A DNA stretch of 64,000 nucleotides from Paratinospora sagittata (taxonomy: Eukaryota > Streptophyta > Magnoliopsida > Ranunculales > Menispermaceae), in contig CM069604.1 in assembly GCA_035771175.1 (NCBI GenBank), positions 20,027,115 through 20,091,114 on the forward strand, written 5' to 3'. A program made the position numbers and the translations under genes. Below, one piece after another: positions 25,173 to 40,200 of this stretch (position 1 is its first letter; every line of letters starts with the position of its first letter). A model generated the notes under the pieces. That model did no database searches. It had not been told where the DNA came from and was given only the letters and a program-made list of their open reading frames with translations.

Positions 25173-28100
25173 AAATATTTGTTTTTATGGAAAACTGTCT
25201 ATAACGCGTTATCCCCTTTGATAACTCGCTATAAAGCTGTTGTCGTGATCTTTCCATTTTTAGTAAAATGGGCAATAGCGCGCTATAGGCCTTGATAACA
25301 CTCTGTCGGAAAGTCTAAAAAATCCGAGCTCTCGGGTTTGTGTATATCGACCTGCTATAGCCTGCTATCTGTCAATAGAGAACATGATGCACAACCCAAT
25401 AGCACGAGATCCACGTCTTAGACTTAAAATCTAATATTTCTAACGTGAAAAATGGGGACACTTCTGCTTGCTCGGTTTTTCTATTCCTTACATAGATTTG
25501 CCAGGTTATCTTAATTGAAATATTCTCTACTAACACCTTAATGATTCCAATTGTCTCGCACGCCCAAAACAACTTTAGATTAAGAAACGTTGTCAAATCA
25601 TTCTGTATTCTCTTGCTCTTTAACCTGCAACTGCTAATTTTATAAAACCCTCATTCTCTGATTTTTAAAGATAGAACACACACGATTTTTGCAAGTTAGA
25701 CTGAGCTTTCCAAAGAGTGTTTAAAGAGAAGAAAGTCGTGATTCTTGCATTTGCCCAAACAAACTTCGAAACGAATCAAAATTGCAAACTGTCTTGCAGA
25801 TAACCTCATTATTTCGCAAGTTCTTCATTTTAGCCCTTTTGTGCTGAGATTTCCAGAGGCTATCTATTGTTTTAAACTGTAAGTATATGAATTGTTATCG
25901 GTAAGAAAACACATCAAACAAGAAGACAACACCTGTATTTTTTTTTTCTTCTAAGCGCTACTACAACTAATCATCAACAACACATCGAACAATAGCCTAT
26001 CGAAGTCCAAAAAGATCAAGCTCGAAGATTGAAGACATATCTCATGTCTGATGCATTAGTTTTAGCTTTGGGTGTAGGGTAACTTCTCGATCAATCTAAG
26101 CACTAAAACTCTGAAAATTAGAAAGGCTTCAAAATCACTTCGATATAGTATTTCATTTTGAAAAGATGTTTTTCGAAAGGTTTTAATCATAATTTCAAGA
26201 AATTTTGAATTATTTAAAAGTTTTTAATCTTATATCAATATGTTTTGAGTTAATGGAATGATTCTTTAGTTTTTCAAAAATAAGGCTATCCTGCAATTTG
26301 CCAAAACTTTCCAGAAGCCATTAGCGCACTATCAGTGTTGATAGCATGCCGATACGGTTCTATAATAAATATTTGTTTTTATGGAAAATTGTCTATAGCG
26401 CGTTATCCCCTTTGATAACTCGCTATAAAGCTGTTGTCGTGATCTTTCCATTTTTAGTAAAATGGGCAATAGCGCGCTATAGGCCTTGACAACACTCTGT
26501 CGGAAAGTCTAAAAAATCCGAGCTCTCGGGTTTGTGTATATCGACCTGCTATAGCCTGCCATCTATCAATAGAGAACATGATGCACAACCCAATAGCACG
26601 CGATCCACGTCTTAGACTTAAAATCTGATATTTCTAACGTGAAAAATGTTGACACTTATGCTCGCTCGGTTTTTCTATTCCTTACACAGTTTTGCCAGGT
26701 TATCTTTATTGAAATATTCTTTACTAACACCTTTATGATTCCCATTGTCTCGCACGCCCAAAACAACTTTAGATTAAACAACGTTTTGAATTCAAATCAT
26801 TTTGTACTCTCTTGCCCTTTCACCTGCAACTGCTAATTTTATAAAATCCTCATTCTCTGATGTTCAAAGATAGAACACACACGATTTTTGCAAGTTAGAC
26901 TTAGCTTTCCAAATAGTTTTTAAATAGAAGAAAGTCATGATTCTTGCATTTGCCCGAACAAACTTCGAAACGAATCAAAATTGCAAACTGTCTTGCAGAT
27001 AACCTCATTTCGAAGTCCACAAAGATGAAGCTCGAAGATTGAAGACATATCTCATGTCTAAAGCATTAGTTTTAGCTTTGGGGTGTAGGGTAACTTCTCG
27101 ATCAATCTAAGCACTAAAACTCTGAAAATTGGAAAGTCTTCAAAATCACTTCGATATAGTATTTCATTTTGAAAAGATGTTTTTCGAAAGGTTTTAATCA
27201 TAATTTCAAGAAATTTTGAAATATTTTAAAGTTTTTAATCTTATATCAATATGTTTTGAGTTAATGGAATGATTCTTTAGTTTTTCAAAAATAAGGCTAT
27301 CCTGCAATTTGCCAAAACTTTCCAGAAGCCACTAGCGCACTATTAGTGTTGATAGCATGCTGAAACGGTTCTATAATAAATATTTGTTTTTATGGAAAAT
27401 TGTCTATAGCGCGTTATCCCCTTTGATAACTCGCTATAAAGCTGTTGTCGTGATCTTTCCATTTTTAGTAAAATGGGCAATAGCGCGCTATAGGCCTTGA
27501 TAACACTCTGTCAGAAAGTCCAAAATACTCGAGCTCTCGGGTTTGTGTATATCGACCTGCTATAGGCCGCTATCTGTCAATAGAGAACAGGATACACAAC
27601 CCAATAGCACGCGATCCACGTCTTAGACTAAATTCTAATATTTCCAACGAGAAAAATGTTGACACTTCTGCTCGCTCGATTTTTCTATTCCTTACACAGT
27701 TTTGCCAGGTTATCTTTATTGAAATATTCTTTACTAACACCTTGATGATTCCCATTGTCTCGCACGCCCAAAACAACTTTAGATTAAACAACGTTGTGAA
27801 TTCAAATCATTCTGTATTCTCTTGCTCTTTAACCTGCAACTGCTAATTTTATAAAATCCTCATTCTCTGATGTTCAAAGATAGAACACACACAATTTTCG
27901 CAAGTTTGACTTAGCTTTCCAAATAGTGTTTAAATAGAAGAAAGTCATGATTCTTGCATTTACCCAAACAAACTTCGAAACGAATCAAAATTGCAAACTG
28001 TCTTGCAGATAACCTCATTTCGAAGTCTACAAAAATCAAGCTCGAAGATTGAAGACATATCTCATGCGTAATGCATTAGTTTTAACTTTGGGGTGTAAGG

Positions 28101-28210
28101 TAACTTCTCGATCAATCTAAGCACTAAAACTCTGAAAATTGGAAAGTCTTCAAAATTACTTCGATATAGTATTTCATTTTGAAAAGATGTTTTTCGAAAG
28201 GTTTTAATCA

Positions 28211-31200
28211 TAATTTCAAGAAATTTTGAATTATTTAAAAGTTTTTAATCTTATATCAATATGTTTTGAGTTAATGGAATGTTTCTTTAGTTTTTCAAAA
28301 ATAAGGCTATCCAGCAATTTGCGAAAACTTTCCAGGAGCCACTAGCGCACTATCAGTGTTGATAGCACGCTGATAGGGTTCTATAATAAATATTTGTTTT
28401 TATGGAAAATTGTCTATAGCGCGTTATCCCCTTTGATAACTCGCTATAAAGCTGTTGTCGTGATCTTTCCATTTTTAGTAAAATGGGCAATAGCGCGCTA
28501 TAGGCCTTGATAACACTCTGTCGGAAAGTCCAAAATACTCGAGCTCTCGGGTTTGTGTATATCGACCTGCTATAGCCTGCTATCTGTCAATAGATAACAG
28601 GATGCACAACCCAATAGCACGCGATCCACGTCTTAGACTAAAATCTAATATTTTCAACGAGATAAATGTTGACACTTCTGCTCGCTCGATTTTTCTATTC
28701 CTTAAACAGTTTTGCCAGGTTATCTTAATTGAAATATTCTTTACTAACACCTTGATGATTCCCATTGTCTCGCATGCCCAAAATAACTTTAGATTAAACA
28801 ACGTTTTGAATTCAAATCATTCTGTACTCTCTTGCTCTTTAACCTGCAACTGCTAATTTTATAAAACCCTCATTCTCTGATATTAAAGATAGAACACACA
28901 CGATTTTTGCAAGTTAGACTGAGCTTTCCAAAGAGTGTTTAAAGAGTAGAAAGTCGTGATTCTTGCATTTGCCCAAACAAACTTCGAAACGAATCAAAAT
29001 TGCAAACTGTCTGGCAGATAACCTCATTATTTTGCAAGTTCTTCATTTTAGCCCTTTGGTGCTGAGATTTCCAGAGGCTATCTATTGTTTTAAACTGTAA
29101 GTATATGAATTGTTCTCGGTAAGAAAACACATCAAACAAGAAGACATCACCTGTATTTTTTTTTCTAAGCTCTACTACAACTAATCATCATCAACAACAC
29201 ATCGAACAATAGCTATCGAAGACCACAAAGATCAAGCTCGAAGATTGAAGACATATCTCATGTCTAATGCATTAGTTTTAGCTTTGGGGTGTATGGTAAC
29301 TTCTCGATCAATCTAAGCACTAAAACACTGAAAATTGGAAAGTCTTCAAAATCACTTCGATATAGTATTTCATTTTGAAAAGATGTTTTTCGAAAGGTTT
29401 TAATCATAATTTCAAGAAATTTTGAATTATTTAAAAGTTTTTAATCTTATATCAATATGTTTTGAGTTAATGGAATGATTCTTTAGTTTTTCAAAAATAA
29501 GGCTATCCAGCAATTTGCCAAAACTTTCCAGAGGCCACTAGCTCACTATCAGTGTTGATAGCACGCTGATAGGGTTCTATAATAAATATTTGTGTTTATG
29601 GAAAATTGTCTATAGCGCGTTATCCCCTTTGATAACTCAGTATAGAGCTGTTGTCGTGATCTTTCCATTTTTAGTAAAATGGGCAATAGCGCGCTATAGG
29701 CCTTGATAACACTCTGTCGGAAAGTCCGAAATACTCGAGCTCTCGGGTTTGTGTATATCGACCTGCTATAGCCTGCTATCTGTCAATAGAGAACAGGATA
29801 CACAACCCAAGAGCACGCGATCCACGTCTTAGACTAAAATCTAATATTTCCAACGAGAAAAATGTTGACACTTCTGGTCGCTCGATTTTTCTATTCCTTA
29901 CACAGTTTTGCCAGGTTATCTTTATTGAAATATTTTTTACTAACACCTTGATGATTCCCATTGTCTCGCACGCCTAAGACAACTTGAGATTAAACAACGT
30001 TTTGAATTCAAATCATTTTGTACTCTCTTGCTCTTTCACCTGCAACTACTAATTTTATAAAATCCTCATTCTCTGATGTTCAAAGATAGAACACACGATT
30101 TTTGCATGTTAGACTTAGCTTTCCAAATAGTGTTTAAATAGAAGAAAGTCATGATTCTTGCATTTGCCCAAAGAAACTTCCAAACGAATCAAACTTGCAA
30201 ACTGTCTTGCAGATAACCTCATTTCGAAGTCTACAAAAATCAAGCTCGAAGATTGAAGACATATCTCTTGTCTAATGCATTAGTTTTAGCTTTGGGGTGT
30301 AGGGTAACTTCTCGATCAATCTTAGCACTAAAACTCTGAAAATTGGAAAGTCTTCAAAATCACTTCGATATAGTATTTCATTTTGAAAAGATGTTTTTCG
30401 AAAGGTTTTAATCATAATTTCAAGAAATTTTGAAATATTTTAAAGTTTTTAATCTTATATCAATATGTTTTGAGTTAATGGAATGATTCTTTAGTTTTTC
30501 AAAAATAAGGCTATCCAGCAATTTGCCAAAACATTCCAGAAGCCACTAGCGCTGATCAGCTGATAGGGTTCTATAATAAATATTTGTTTTTATGGAAAAT
30601 TGTCTATAGCGCGTTATCCCCTTTGATAACTCGCTATAAAGCTGTTTTCGTGATCTTTCCATTTTTAGTAAAATGGGCAATAGCGCGCTATAGGCCTTGA
30701 TAACACTCTGTCGGAAAGTCAAAAATACTCGAGCTCTCGGTTTGTGTATATCGACCTGCTATAGCCTGCTATCTATCAATAGAGAACAGGATACACAACC
30801 CAATAGCACGCGATCCACGTCTTAGACTAAAATCTAATATTTCCAACGAGAAAAATGTTGACACTTCTGCTCGCTCGATTTTTCCATTCCTTACACAGTT
30901 TTGCCAGGTTATCTTAATTGAAATATTCTTTACTAACACCTTGATGATTCCCATTGTCTCGCACGCCCAAAACAATTTTAGATTAAACAATGTTTTGAAT
31001 TCAAATCATTTTGTACTCTCTTGCTCTTTAGCCTGCAACTGCTAATTTCGTAAAGCCCTCATTCTCTGATTTTTAAAGATAGAACACACACGATTTTTGC
31101 AAGTTAGGTTGAGCTTTCCACAGAGTGTTTAAAGAGCAGAAAGTTGTGATTCTTGCATTTGCCCAAACAAACTTCGAAACGAATCAAAATTGCAAACTGT

Positions 31201-34200
31201 CTTGCAGATAACCTCATTCTTTCGTAAGTTCTTCATTTTAGCCCTTTTGTGCTGAGATTTCCAGAGGCTTTCTATTGTTTTAAACTTTAAGTATATGAAT
31301 TGTTCTCGGTAAGAAAACACATCAAACAAGAAGACATCACCAGTATCTTTTTTGCAAACTATCTTGCAAATAACCTCATTTCGAAGTCTACAAAGATCAA
31401 CCTTGAAGATTGAAGACGTATCTCATGTCTAATGCATTAGTTTTAGCTTTGGGTGTAGGGTAACTTCTCGATCAATCTCAGCACTAAAACTCTGAAAATT
31501 GGAAAGTCTTTAAAATCACTTCGATATAGTGTTTCATTTTGAAAAGAAGTTTTTCGAAAGGTTTTAATCATAATTTCAATAAGTTTTGAATTATTTAAAA
31601 GTTTTTAATCTTATATGAATATGTTTTGAGTTAATGGAATGATTCTTTAGTTTTTCAAAACTAAGGCTATCAAGCAATTTGCCAAAACTTTCCAGAAGGC
31701 CCAAGCGCACTATAGGTGTTGATAGCACGCTGATAGGGGGTTCTATAATAAAATATTTGTTTTTCTGGATAATTGTCTATAGCGCGTTATCCCCTTTGAT
31801 AACTCGCTATAAAGCTGTTGCCGTGATCTTTCCATTTTTAGTAAAATGGGCAATAGCGCCCTATAGGCCTTGATAAGACGCTATCGGAAAGTCTAAAAAA
31901 CTCGAGCTCTCGGGTTAGTGTATATCGACTTGCTATAGCCTGCTAGATGTCAATAGAGAACATGATAAACAACCCAATAGCACGCGATCCACGTCTTAGA
32001 CTAAAATCTGATATTTCTAAAGAGAAAAATGTGGAAACTTCTGCTTGCTTGATTTTTCTATTCCTTACACAGTTTTGCCAGGTTATCTTAATTGAAATAT
32101 TCTCTACTAACACCTTGATGATTCCCATTGTCTCGCACGGCCAAAACAACTTTAGATTAAACAACGTTTTGAATTCAAATCATTATGTAATCTCTTGCTC
32201 TTTAACCTGCAACTGCTAATGTTATAAAGCCCTCATTCTCTGATTTTTAAAGATAGAACACACACGATTTTTGCAAGTTAGACTGAGCTTTCCACGGAGT
32301 GTTTAAAGAGAAGAAAGTCGTGATTCTTGCATTTGCCCAAACAAACTTCGAAACGAATCAAAATTGCAAACTGTCTTGCAGATAACCTCATTATTTTGCA
32401 AGTTCTTCATTTTAGCCCATTTGTGCTGAGATTTCCAGAGGCTTTCTATTGTTTTAAACTTTAAGTATATGAATTGTTCTCGGTAAGAAAACACATCAAA
32501 AAAAAAGACATCACTTGTATTTTTTTTGCAAACTATCTTGCAAATAACCTCATTTCGAAGTCTACAAAGATCAACCTCGAAGATTGAAGACATATCTCAT
32601 GTATAATGCATTAGTTTTAGCTTTGGGTGTAGGGTAACTTCTCGATCAATCTCAGCGCTAAAACTCTAAAAATTGGAAAGTCTTTAAAATCACTTCGATA
32701 TAGTGTTTCATTTTGAAAAGATGTTTTTCGAAAGGTTTTAATCATAATTTCAATAAGTTTTGAATTATTTAAAAGTTTTTAATCTTATATGAATATGTTT
32801 TGAGTTAATGGAATGATTCTTTAATTTTTCAAAACTAAGGCTATCAAGCAATTTGGCAAAACTTTCCAGAAGGCACTAGCGCACTATCAGTGTTGATAGC
32901 ACGCTGATAGGGGGTTCTATAATAAAATATTTGTTTTTCTGGATAATTGTCTATAGCGCGTTATCCCCTTTGATAACTCGCTATAAAGTTGTTGTCGTGA
33001 TCTTTCCATTTTTAGTAAAATGGGCAATAGCGCGCTATAGGCCTTGATAACACGCTATCGGAAAGTCTAAAAAACTCGAGCTCTCGAGTTTGTGTATATC
33101 AACCTGCTATAGCCTGCTATCTGTCAATAGAGAACATGATACACAACCCAATAGCACGCGATCCACGTCTTAGACTAAAATATGATATTTCTAAAGAGAA
33201 AAATGTGGAAACTTCTGCTTGCTTGATTTTTCTATTCCGTACACAGTTTTGCCAGGTTATCTAAATTGAAATATTCTCTACTAACACCTTGATGATTCCC
33301 ATTGTCTCGCACGACCAAAACAACTTTAGATTAAACAACGTTTTGAATTCAAATCATTATGTACTCTCTTGCTCTTTAACCTGCAACTGCTAATTTTATA
33401 AAACCCTCATTCTCTAATTTTCAAAGATAGAACACACACGATTTTGGCAAGTTAGACTGAGCTTTCCAAAGAGTGTTTAAATAGAAGAAAGTCGTGATTC
33501 TTGCATTTGCCCAAACAAACTTCGAAACGAATCAAAATTGCAAACAATCTTGCAGAGAACCTCATTACTTCACAAGTTCTTCATTTTAACCCTTTTGTGC
33601 TGTGATTTCCAGAGGCTATCTATTGTTTTAAACTGTAAGTGTATGAATTGTTCTCGGTAAGAAAACACATCAAACAAGATGACATCACCTGTATTTTTTT
33701 TTCTAAGCGCTACTACAACTAATCATCAACAACACATCGAACAATAGCTATCGAACTTTACAAAGATCAAGCTCGACACGAACGAAGAAATATCTCATGT
33801 CTAATGCAATGTTTTATCATTGGTGTGTAGGGTAACCTCTCGATCAATCTCAGCACTAAAACTCTGAAAATTGCAAAGTCTTCAAAATCACTTCGATATA
33901 GTACTTCAGTTTGAAAAAATGTTTTCCGAAAGGTTTTAATCATAATTTCAATGAGTTTTGAATTATTTAAAAGCTTTTAATCTTATATCAATATGTTTTG
34001 AGTAAATGGAATAACCTTCTTTAGTATTTCAAAAATAAGGCTATCCAGCAATTTGCCAAAACTTTCCAGAAGCCACTAGCGCACTATCAGTGTTGATAGC
34101 ACGCTGATAGGGTTCTATAATAAAATATTTGTTTTTCTGGAAAATTGTCTATAGCGCGTTATCCCCTTTAATAACTCGCTATAAAGTTGTTGTCGTGATC

Positions 34201-37200
34201 TTTCCATTTTTAGTAACATGGGCAATAGCGCGCTATAGGCCTTGATAACACGCTATCGGAAAGTCTAAAAAACTCGAGCGCTCTGGTTTGTGTATATCGA
34301 CCTGCTATAGCCTGCTATCTGTCAATAGAGAACATGATACACAACCCAATAGCACGCGATCCATGTCTTAGACTAAAATCTAATATTTCTAACTAGAAAA
34401 ATGTGGACACTTCTGCTTGCTTGATTTTTCTATTCCTTACACAGTTTTGCCAGGTTATCTTAATTGAAATATTTTCTACTAACACCTTGATGATTTCCAT
34501 TGTCTCGCGCGCCCAAAACAACTTTAGATTAAACAACATTTTGAATTCAAATCATTTTGTACTCTCTTGCTCTTTAACCTGCAACTGCTAATTTTATAAA
34601 ACCCTCATTCTCTAATTTTCAAAGATAGAACACGCACGATTTTTACAAGTTAGACTGAGCTTTCCAAAGAGTGTTTAAATAGAAGAAAGTCGTGATTCTT
34701 GCATTTGCCCAAACAAACTTCGAAACAAATAAAAATAGCAAACTGCCTTGCAGATAACCACATTACTTCGCAAGTTCTTCATTTTATCCCTTTTGTGCTG
34801 AGATTTTCAGAGGCTATCTATTGTTTTAAACTGTAAATATATGAATTGTTCTCGGTAAGAAAACACATCAAACAAGAAGACATCACCTGTATTTTTTTTT
34901 CTAAGCGCTACTTGAACTAATCATCAACAACACATCGAACAATAGCTATCGAAGTCTACAAAGATCAAACTCGAAGAACGAAGACATATCTCATGTCTAA
35001 TGCATTAGTTTTATCTTCGGTGTATAGGGTAACCTCTCGATCAATCTCAACACTAAAACTCTGAAAATTGCAAAGTCTTCAAAATCACTTCGATATAGTA
35101 TTTCATTTTAAAAAAATGATTTCCGAAAGGTTTTAATCATAATTTCAATGAGTTTTGAATTATTTAAAAGTTTTAAATCTTATATCAATATGTTTTGAGT
35201 TATTATGGAATAACCTTCTTTAATATTTCAAAAATAAGGCTATGCAGCAATTTGCCAAAACTTTCAAGAAGGCACTAGCGCACTATCAGTGTTGATAGCA
35301 CGCTGATTGGGTTCTATAATAAATATTTGTTTTTCTGAAAAATTGTCTATAGCGCGTTATCCCCTTTGATAACTCGCTATAAAGCTGTCGTCGTGATCTT
35401 TCCATTTTTAGTAAAATGGGCAATAGCGCGCTATAGGCCTTGATAACACGCTGTCGGAAAGTCCAAATTACTCAAGCTCTCGGGTTTGCGTATATCGACC
35501 TGCTATAGCCTGCTATCTGTCAATAGAGAACATGATACACAACCCAATAGCACGCAATCCACATCTTAGACTAAAATATGATATTTCTAACGAGAAAAAT
35601 GGGGACACTTCTGCTTGCTTCATTTTTCTATTCCTTACACAGTTTTGCCAGGTTATCTTAATTGAAATATTCTCTACTAACACCTTGATGAATCCCATTG
35701 TCTCTCACGGCCAAAACAACTTTAGATTAAACAACGCTTTGAGTTCAAATCATTTTGTACTCTCTAGCTTTTTAACCTGCAACAGCTAATTTTATAAAAC
35801 CCTCATTCTCTAATTTTTAAAGATAGAGCACACACGATTTTTGCAAGTTAGACTGAGCTTTCCACAGAGTGTTTAAAGAGAAGAAAGTCGTGATTCTTGC
35901 ATTTGGCCAAACAAACTTCGAAACGAATCAAAATTGCAAACTGTCTTGCAGATAACCTCATTCCGAAGTCTACAAAGATCAACCTCGAAGATTGAAGACA
36001 TATCTCATGTCAAAGGCATTAGTTTTAGCTTTGGTGTGTAGGGTAACTTCTCGATCAATCTCAGCACTAAAACACTGAAAATTGCAAAGTCTTCAAAATC
36101 ACTTCGATATAGTGTTTCATTTTGAAAACATGTTTTTCGAAAGGTTTTAATCATAATTTCAAAAAGTTTTGAATTATTTAAAAGTTTTTAATCTTATATC
36201 AATATGTTTTGAGTTAATGGAATGATTCTTTAGTTTTTCAAAAATATGGCCATCAAGCAATTTGCCAAAACTTTTAAGAAGGCACTAGCGCTCTATCAGT
36301 GTTGATAACACGCTGATAAAGTTCTATAATAAAACATTTGTTTTCTGGAAAATTGTCTATAGCGCGTTATCCTCTTTGATAACTCGGTATAAAGCTGTTG
36401 TCGTAATCTTTCCATTTTTTGTAAAATGGGCAATAGCGCGCTATAGGCCTTGATAACACGCTGTCGGAAAGTCCAAAATACTCGAGCTATCGGGTTTGTG
36501 TATATCGACCTGCTATAGCCTGCTATCTGTCAATAGAGAAAATGATACACAACCCAATAGCACGCGATCCTCGTCTTAGACTAAAATCTGATATTTCTGA
36601 CTAGAAAAATGTGGACACTTCTGCTTGCTCGATTTTTCTATTCCTTACACAGTTTAGCCAGGTTATCTTAATTAAAATATTCTCTACTAACACCTTGATG
36701 ATTCCCATTGTCTCGCACGCCCAAAACAACTATAGATTAAACAACATTTTGAATTTAAATCGTTTTGTACTCTCTTGCTCTTTAACCTGCAACTGCTAAT
36801 TTTATAAAACCCTCATTCTCTAATTTTCAAAAATAGAACACACACGATTTTTGCAAGTTAGACTGAGCTTTCCAAAGAGTGTTTAAATAGAAGAAAGTCG
36901 TGATTCTTGCATTTGCCCAAACAAACTTCGAAACGAATCAAAATTGCAAACAGTCTTGCAGAGGACCTCATTACTTCACAAGTTCTTCATTTTATCCCTT
37001 TTGTGCTGTGATTTCCAGAGGCTATCTATTGTTTTAAACTGTAAGTGTATGAATTGTTCTCGGTAAGAAAACACATCAAACAAGAAGACATCACCTGTAT
37101 TTTTTTTTTCTAAGCGCTACTACAACTAATCATCAACAACACATCGAACAATAGCTATCGAAGTCTACAAAGATCAAGCTCGAAGAACGAAGACATATCT

Positions 37201-40200
37201 CATGTCTAATGCATTAGTTTTATCTTTGGTGTTTAGGGTAACCTCTCGATCAATCTCAGCACTAAAACTCTGAAAATTGCAAAGTCTTCAAAATCACTTC
37301 GATATAGTATTTCATTTTGAAAAAATGTTTTCCGAAAGGTTTTAATCACAATTTCAATGAGTTTTGAATTATTTAAAAGTTTTTAATCTTATATCAATTT
37401 GTTTTGAGTTAATGGAATAACCTTCTTTACTATTTCAAAAATAAGGCTATCCAGCTATTTGCCAAAACTTTCCATAAGGCACTAGCGCACTATCAGTGTT
37501 GATAGCACGCTGATAGGGTTCTATAATAAAACATTTGTTTTTCTGAAAAATTGTCTGTAGCACGTTATCCCCTTTAATAACTCGCTATAAAGCCGTTGTC
37601 GTGATCTTTCGATTTTTAGTAAAATGCGCAATAGCGCGCTATAGGCCTTGATAACACGCTATCGGAAAGTCTAAAAAACTCGAGCGCTCGGGTTTGTGTA
37701 TATCGACCTGCTATAGCCTGCTATCTGTCAATAGAGAACATGATACACAACCCAATAGCACGCGATCCACGTCTTATACTAAAATCTAAAATTTCTAACG
37801 AGAAAAATGTTGACACTTCTGCTTCCTCGATTTTTCTATTCCTTAGACAGTTTTGCCAGGTTATCTTAATTGAAATATTCTCTACTAACACCTTGATGAT
37901 TCCCATTGTCTCGCACGCCCAAAACAACTTTACAATAAACAACGTTTTGAATTCAATTCATTTTGTACTCTCTTGCTCTTTCACCTGCAACTGCAAATTT
38001 TATAAAACCCTCATTCTCTGATGTTTAAAGATAGAACACACGATTTTTGCAAGTTAGACAGAGCTTTCCAAATAGTGTTTGGATAGAAGAAAGTCGCGAT
38101 TCTTGCATTTGGCTAAACAAACTTCGAAACGAATCAAAATTGCATACTGTCTTGTAGATAACCTCATTTCGAAGTCTACAAAGATCAACCTCGAAGATTG
38201 AAGACATATCTCATGTGTAAGGCATTAGTTTTAGCTTTGGTGTGTAGGGTAACCTCTCGATCAATCTCAGCACTAAAACAGTGAAAATTGCAAAGTCTTC
38301 AAAATCACTTCGATATAGTATTTCATTTTGAAAAAATGTTTTCCGAAAGGTTTTAATCATAATTTCAATGAGTTTTGAATTATTTAAAAGTTTTTAATCT
38401 TATATCAATATGTTTTGAGTTAATGGAATAACCTTCTTTACTATTTCAAAAATAAGGCTATCCAGCAATTTGCCAAAACTTTCCAGAAGGCACTAGCGCA
38501 CAATCAGTGTTGATAGCACGCGGATAGGGTTCTATAATAAAACATTTGTTTTTCTGGAAAACTGTCTATAGCGCGTTATCCCCTTTAATAACTCGCTATA
38601 AAGCCGTTGTCGTGATCTTTCGATTTTTAGTAAAATGGGCAATAGCGCGCTATAGGCCTTGATAACACGCTATCGGAAAGTCTAAAAAACTCGAGCGCTC
38701 GGGTTTGTGTATATCGACCTGCTATAGCCTGCTATCTGTCAATAGAGAACATGATACACAACCCAATAGCACGCGATCCACGTCTTATACTAAAATCTAA
38801 TATTTCAAACGAGAAAAATGTTGACACTTCTGCTTCCTCAATTTTTCTATTCCTTAGACAGTTTTGCCAGGTTATCTTAATTGAAATATTCTCTACTAAC
38901 ACCTTGATGATTCCCATTGTCTCGCACGCCCAAAACAACTTTACATTAAACAACGTTTTGAATTCAATTCATTTTGTACTCTCTTGCTCTTTCACCTGTA
39001 ACTGTAAATTCTATAAAACCCTCATTCTCTGATGTTCAAAGATAGAACACACACGATTTTTGCAAGTTAGACAGAGCTTTCCAAATAGTGTTTAGATAGA
39101 AGAAAGTCGCGATTCTTGCATTTGGCTAAACAAACTTCGAAACGAATCAAAATTGCATACTGTCTTGTAGATAACCTCATTTCGAAGTCTACAAAGATCA
39201 ACCTCGAATATTGAAGACATATCTCATGTCTAAGGCATTAGTTTTAGCTTTGGTGTGTAGGGTAACTTCTCGATCAATCTCAGCACTAAAACTTTGAAAA
39301 TTGCAAAGTCTTCAAAATCACTTCGGTATAGTATTGATTTTGAAAAGAAGTTTTTCGAAAGGTTTTAATCATAATTTCAATAAGTTTTGAATTATTTAAA
39401 AGTTTTTAATCTTATATCAATATGTTTTTACTTCATGGAATGATTCTTTAGTTTTTCAAAAATATGGCTATCAAGCAATTTGCCAATACTTTCCAGAAGG
39501 CAGTAGCGCACTATCAGTGTTGGTAACACGCTGATAAAGTTCTATAATAAAACATTTGTTTTTCTGGAAAATTTTCTATAGCGCGTTATCCCCTTTGATA
39601 ACTCGCTATAAAGCTGTTGTCGTGATCTTTCCATTTGTAGTAAAATGGGCAATAGCGTTATAGGCCTTGATAACACGCTATCGGAAAGTCTAAAAAACTC
39701 GAGCGCTCGTGTTTGTGTATATCGACCTGCTATAGCCTGCTATCTGTCAATAGAGAACATGATACACAACCCAATAGCACGCGATCCACGTCTTATACTA
39801 AAATCTAATATTTCTAACGAGAAAAATGTTGACACTTCTGCTTGCTTGATTTTTCTATTCCTTACACAGTTTTGCCAGGTTATCTTAATTGAAATATTCT
39901 CTACTAACACCTTGATGATTCCCATTGTCTCGCACGCCCAAAACAACTTTAGATTAAACAACGTTTTGAATTCAATTCATTTTGTACTCTCTTGCTCTTT
40001 CTTTCACCTGCAACAGCTAATTTTATAAAACCCTCATTCTCTAATTTTCAAAGATAGAACACGCACGATTTTTGCAAGTTAGACTGAGCTTTCCAAAGAG
40101 TGTTTAAATAGAAGAAAGTCGTGATTCTTGCATTTGCCCAAACAAACTTCGAAACGAATCAAAATTGCAAATTGCCTTGGAGATAACCTCATTACTTCGC

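Larger units (their letters stand above)
12411..28210 (+). repeat. Satellite array, block 3 (mixed ~1.0/1.2-kb monomers, M1-M2-M3-M4 pattern)
   Basis: Anchors are at 12784, 13981, 14991, 16189, 17383, 18579, 19589, 20788, 21987, 23180, 24191, 25390, 26584 and 27595. Spacings are 1,007-1,011 or 1,193-1,199 bp. Diagnostic variants define four types. M1 has CTGATGTTTCTAACGTG (14991, 24191). M2 has AGATTAAGAAACGTTGTC (16189, 21987, 25390). M3 has TAGCCTGCCATCT (17383, 23180, 26584). M4 has ATAGGCCGCTATC (18579, 27595). The order M1-M2-M3-M4 occurs twice, with offsets of 9,200-9,201 bp for the first three members. M1-like copies at 19589 and 20788, then M2 and M3, lie between. The monomer at 23180 is an M3/M4 hybrid: its left half is M3, and its right half has the short form with AAGATGAAGCTCGACG as after 18579. 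Confidence 0.9.
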
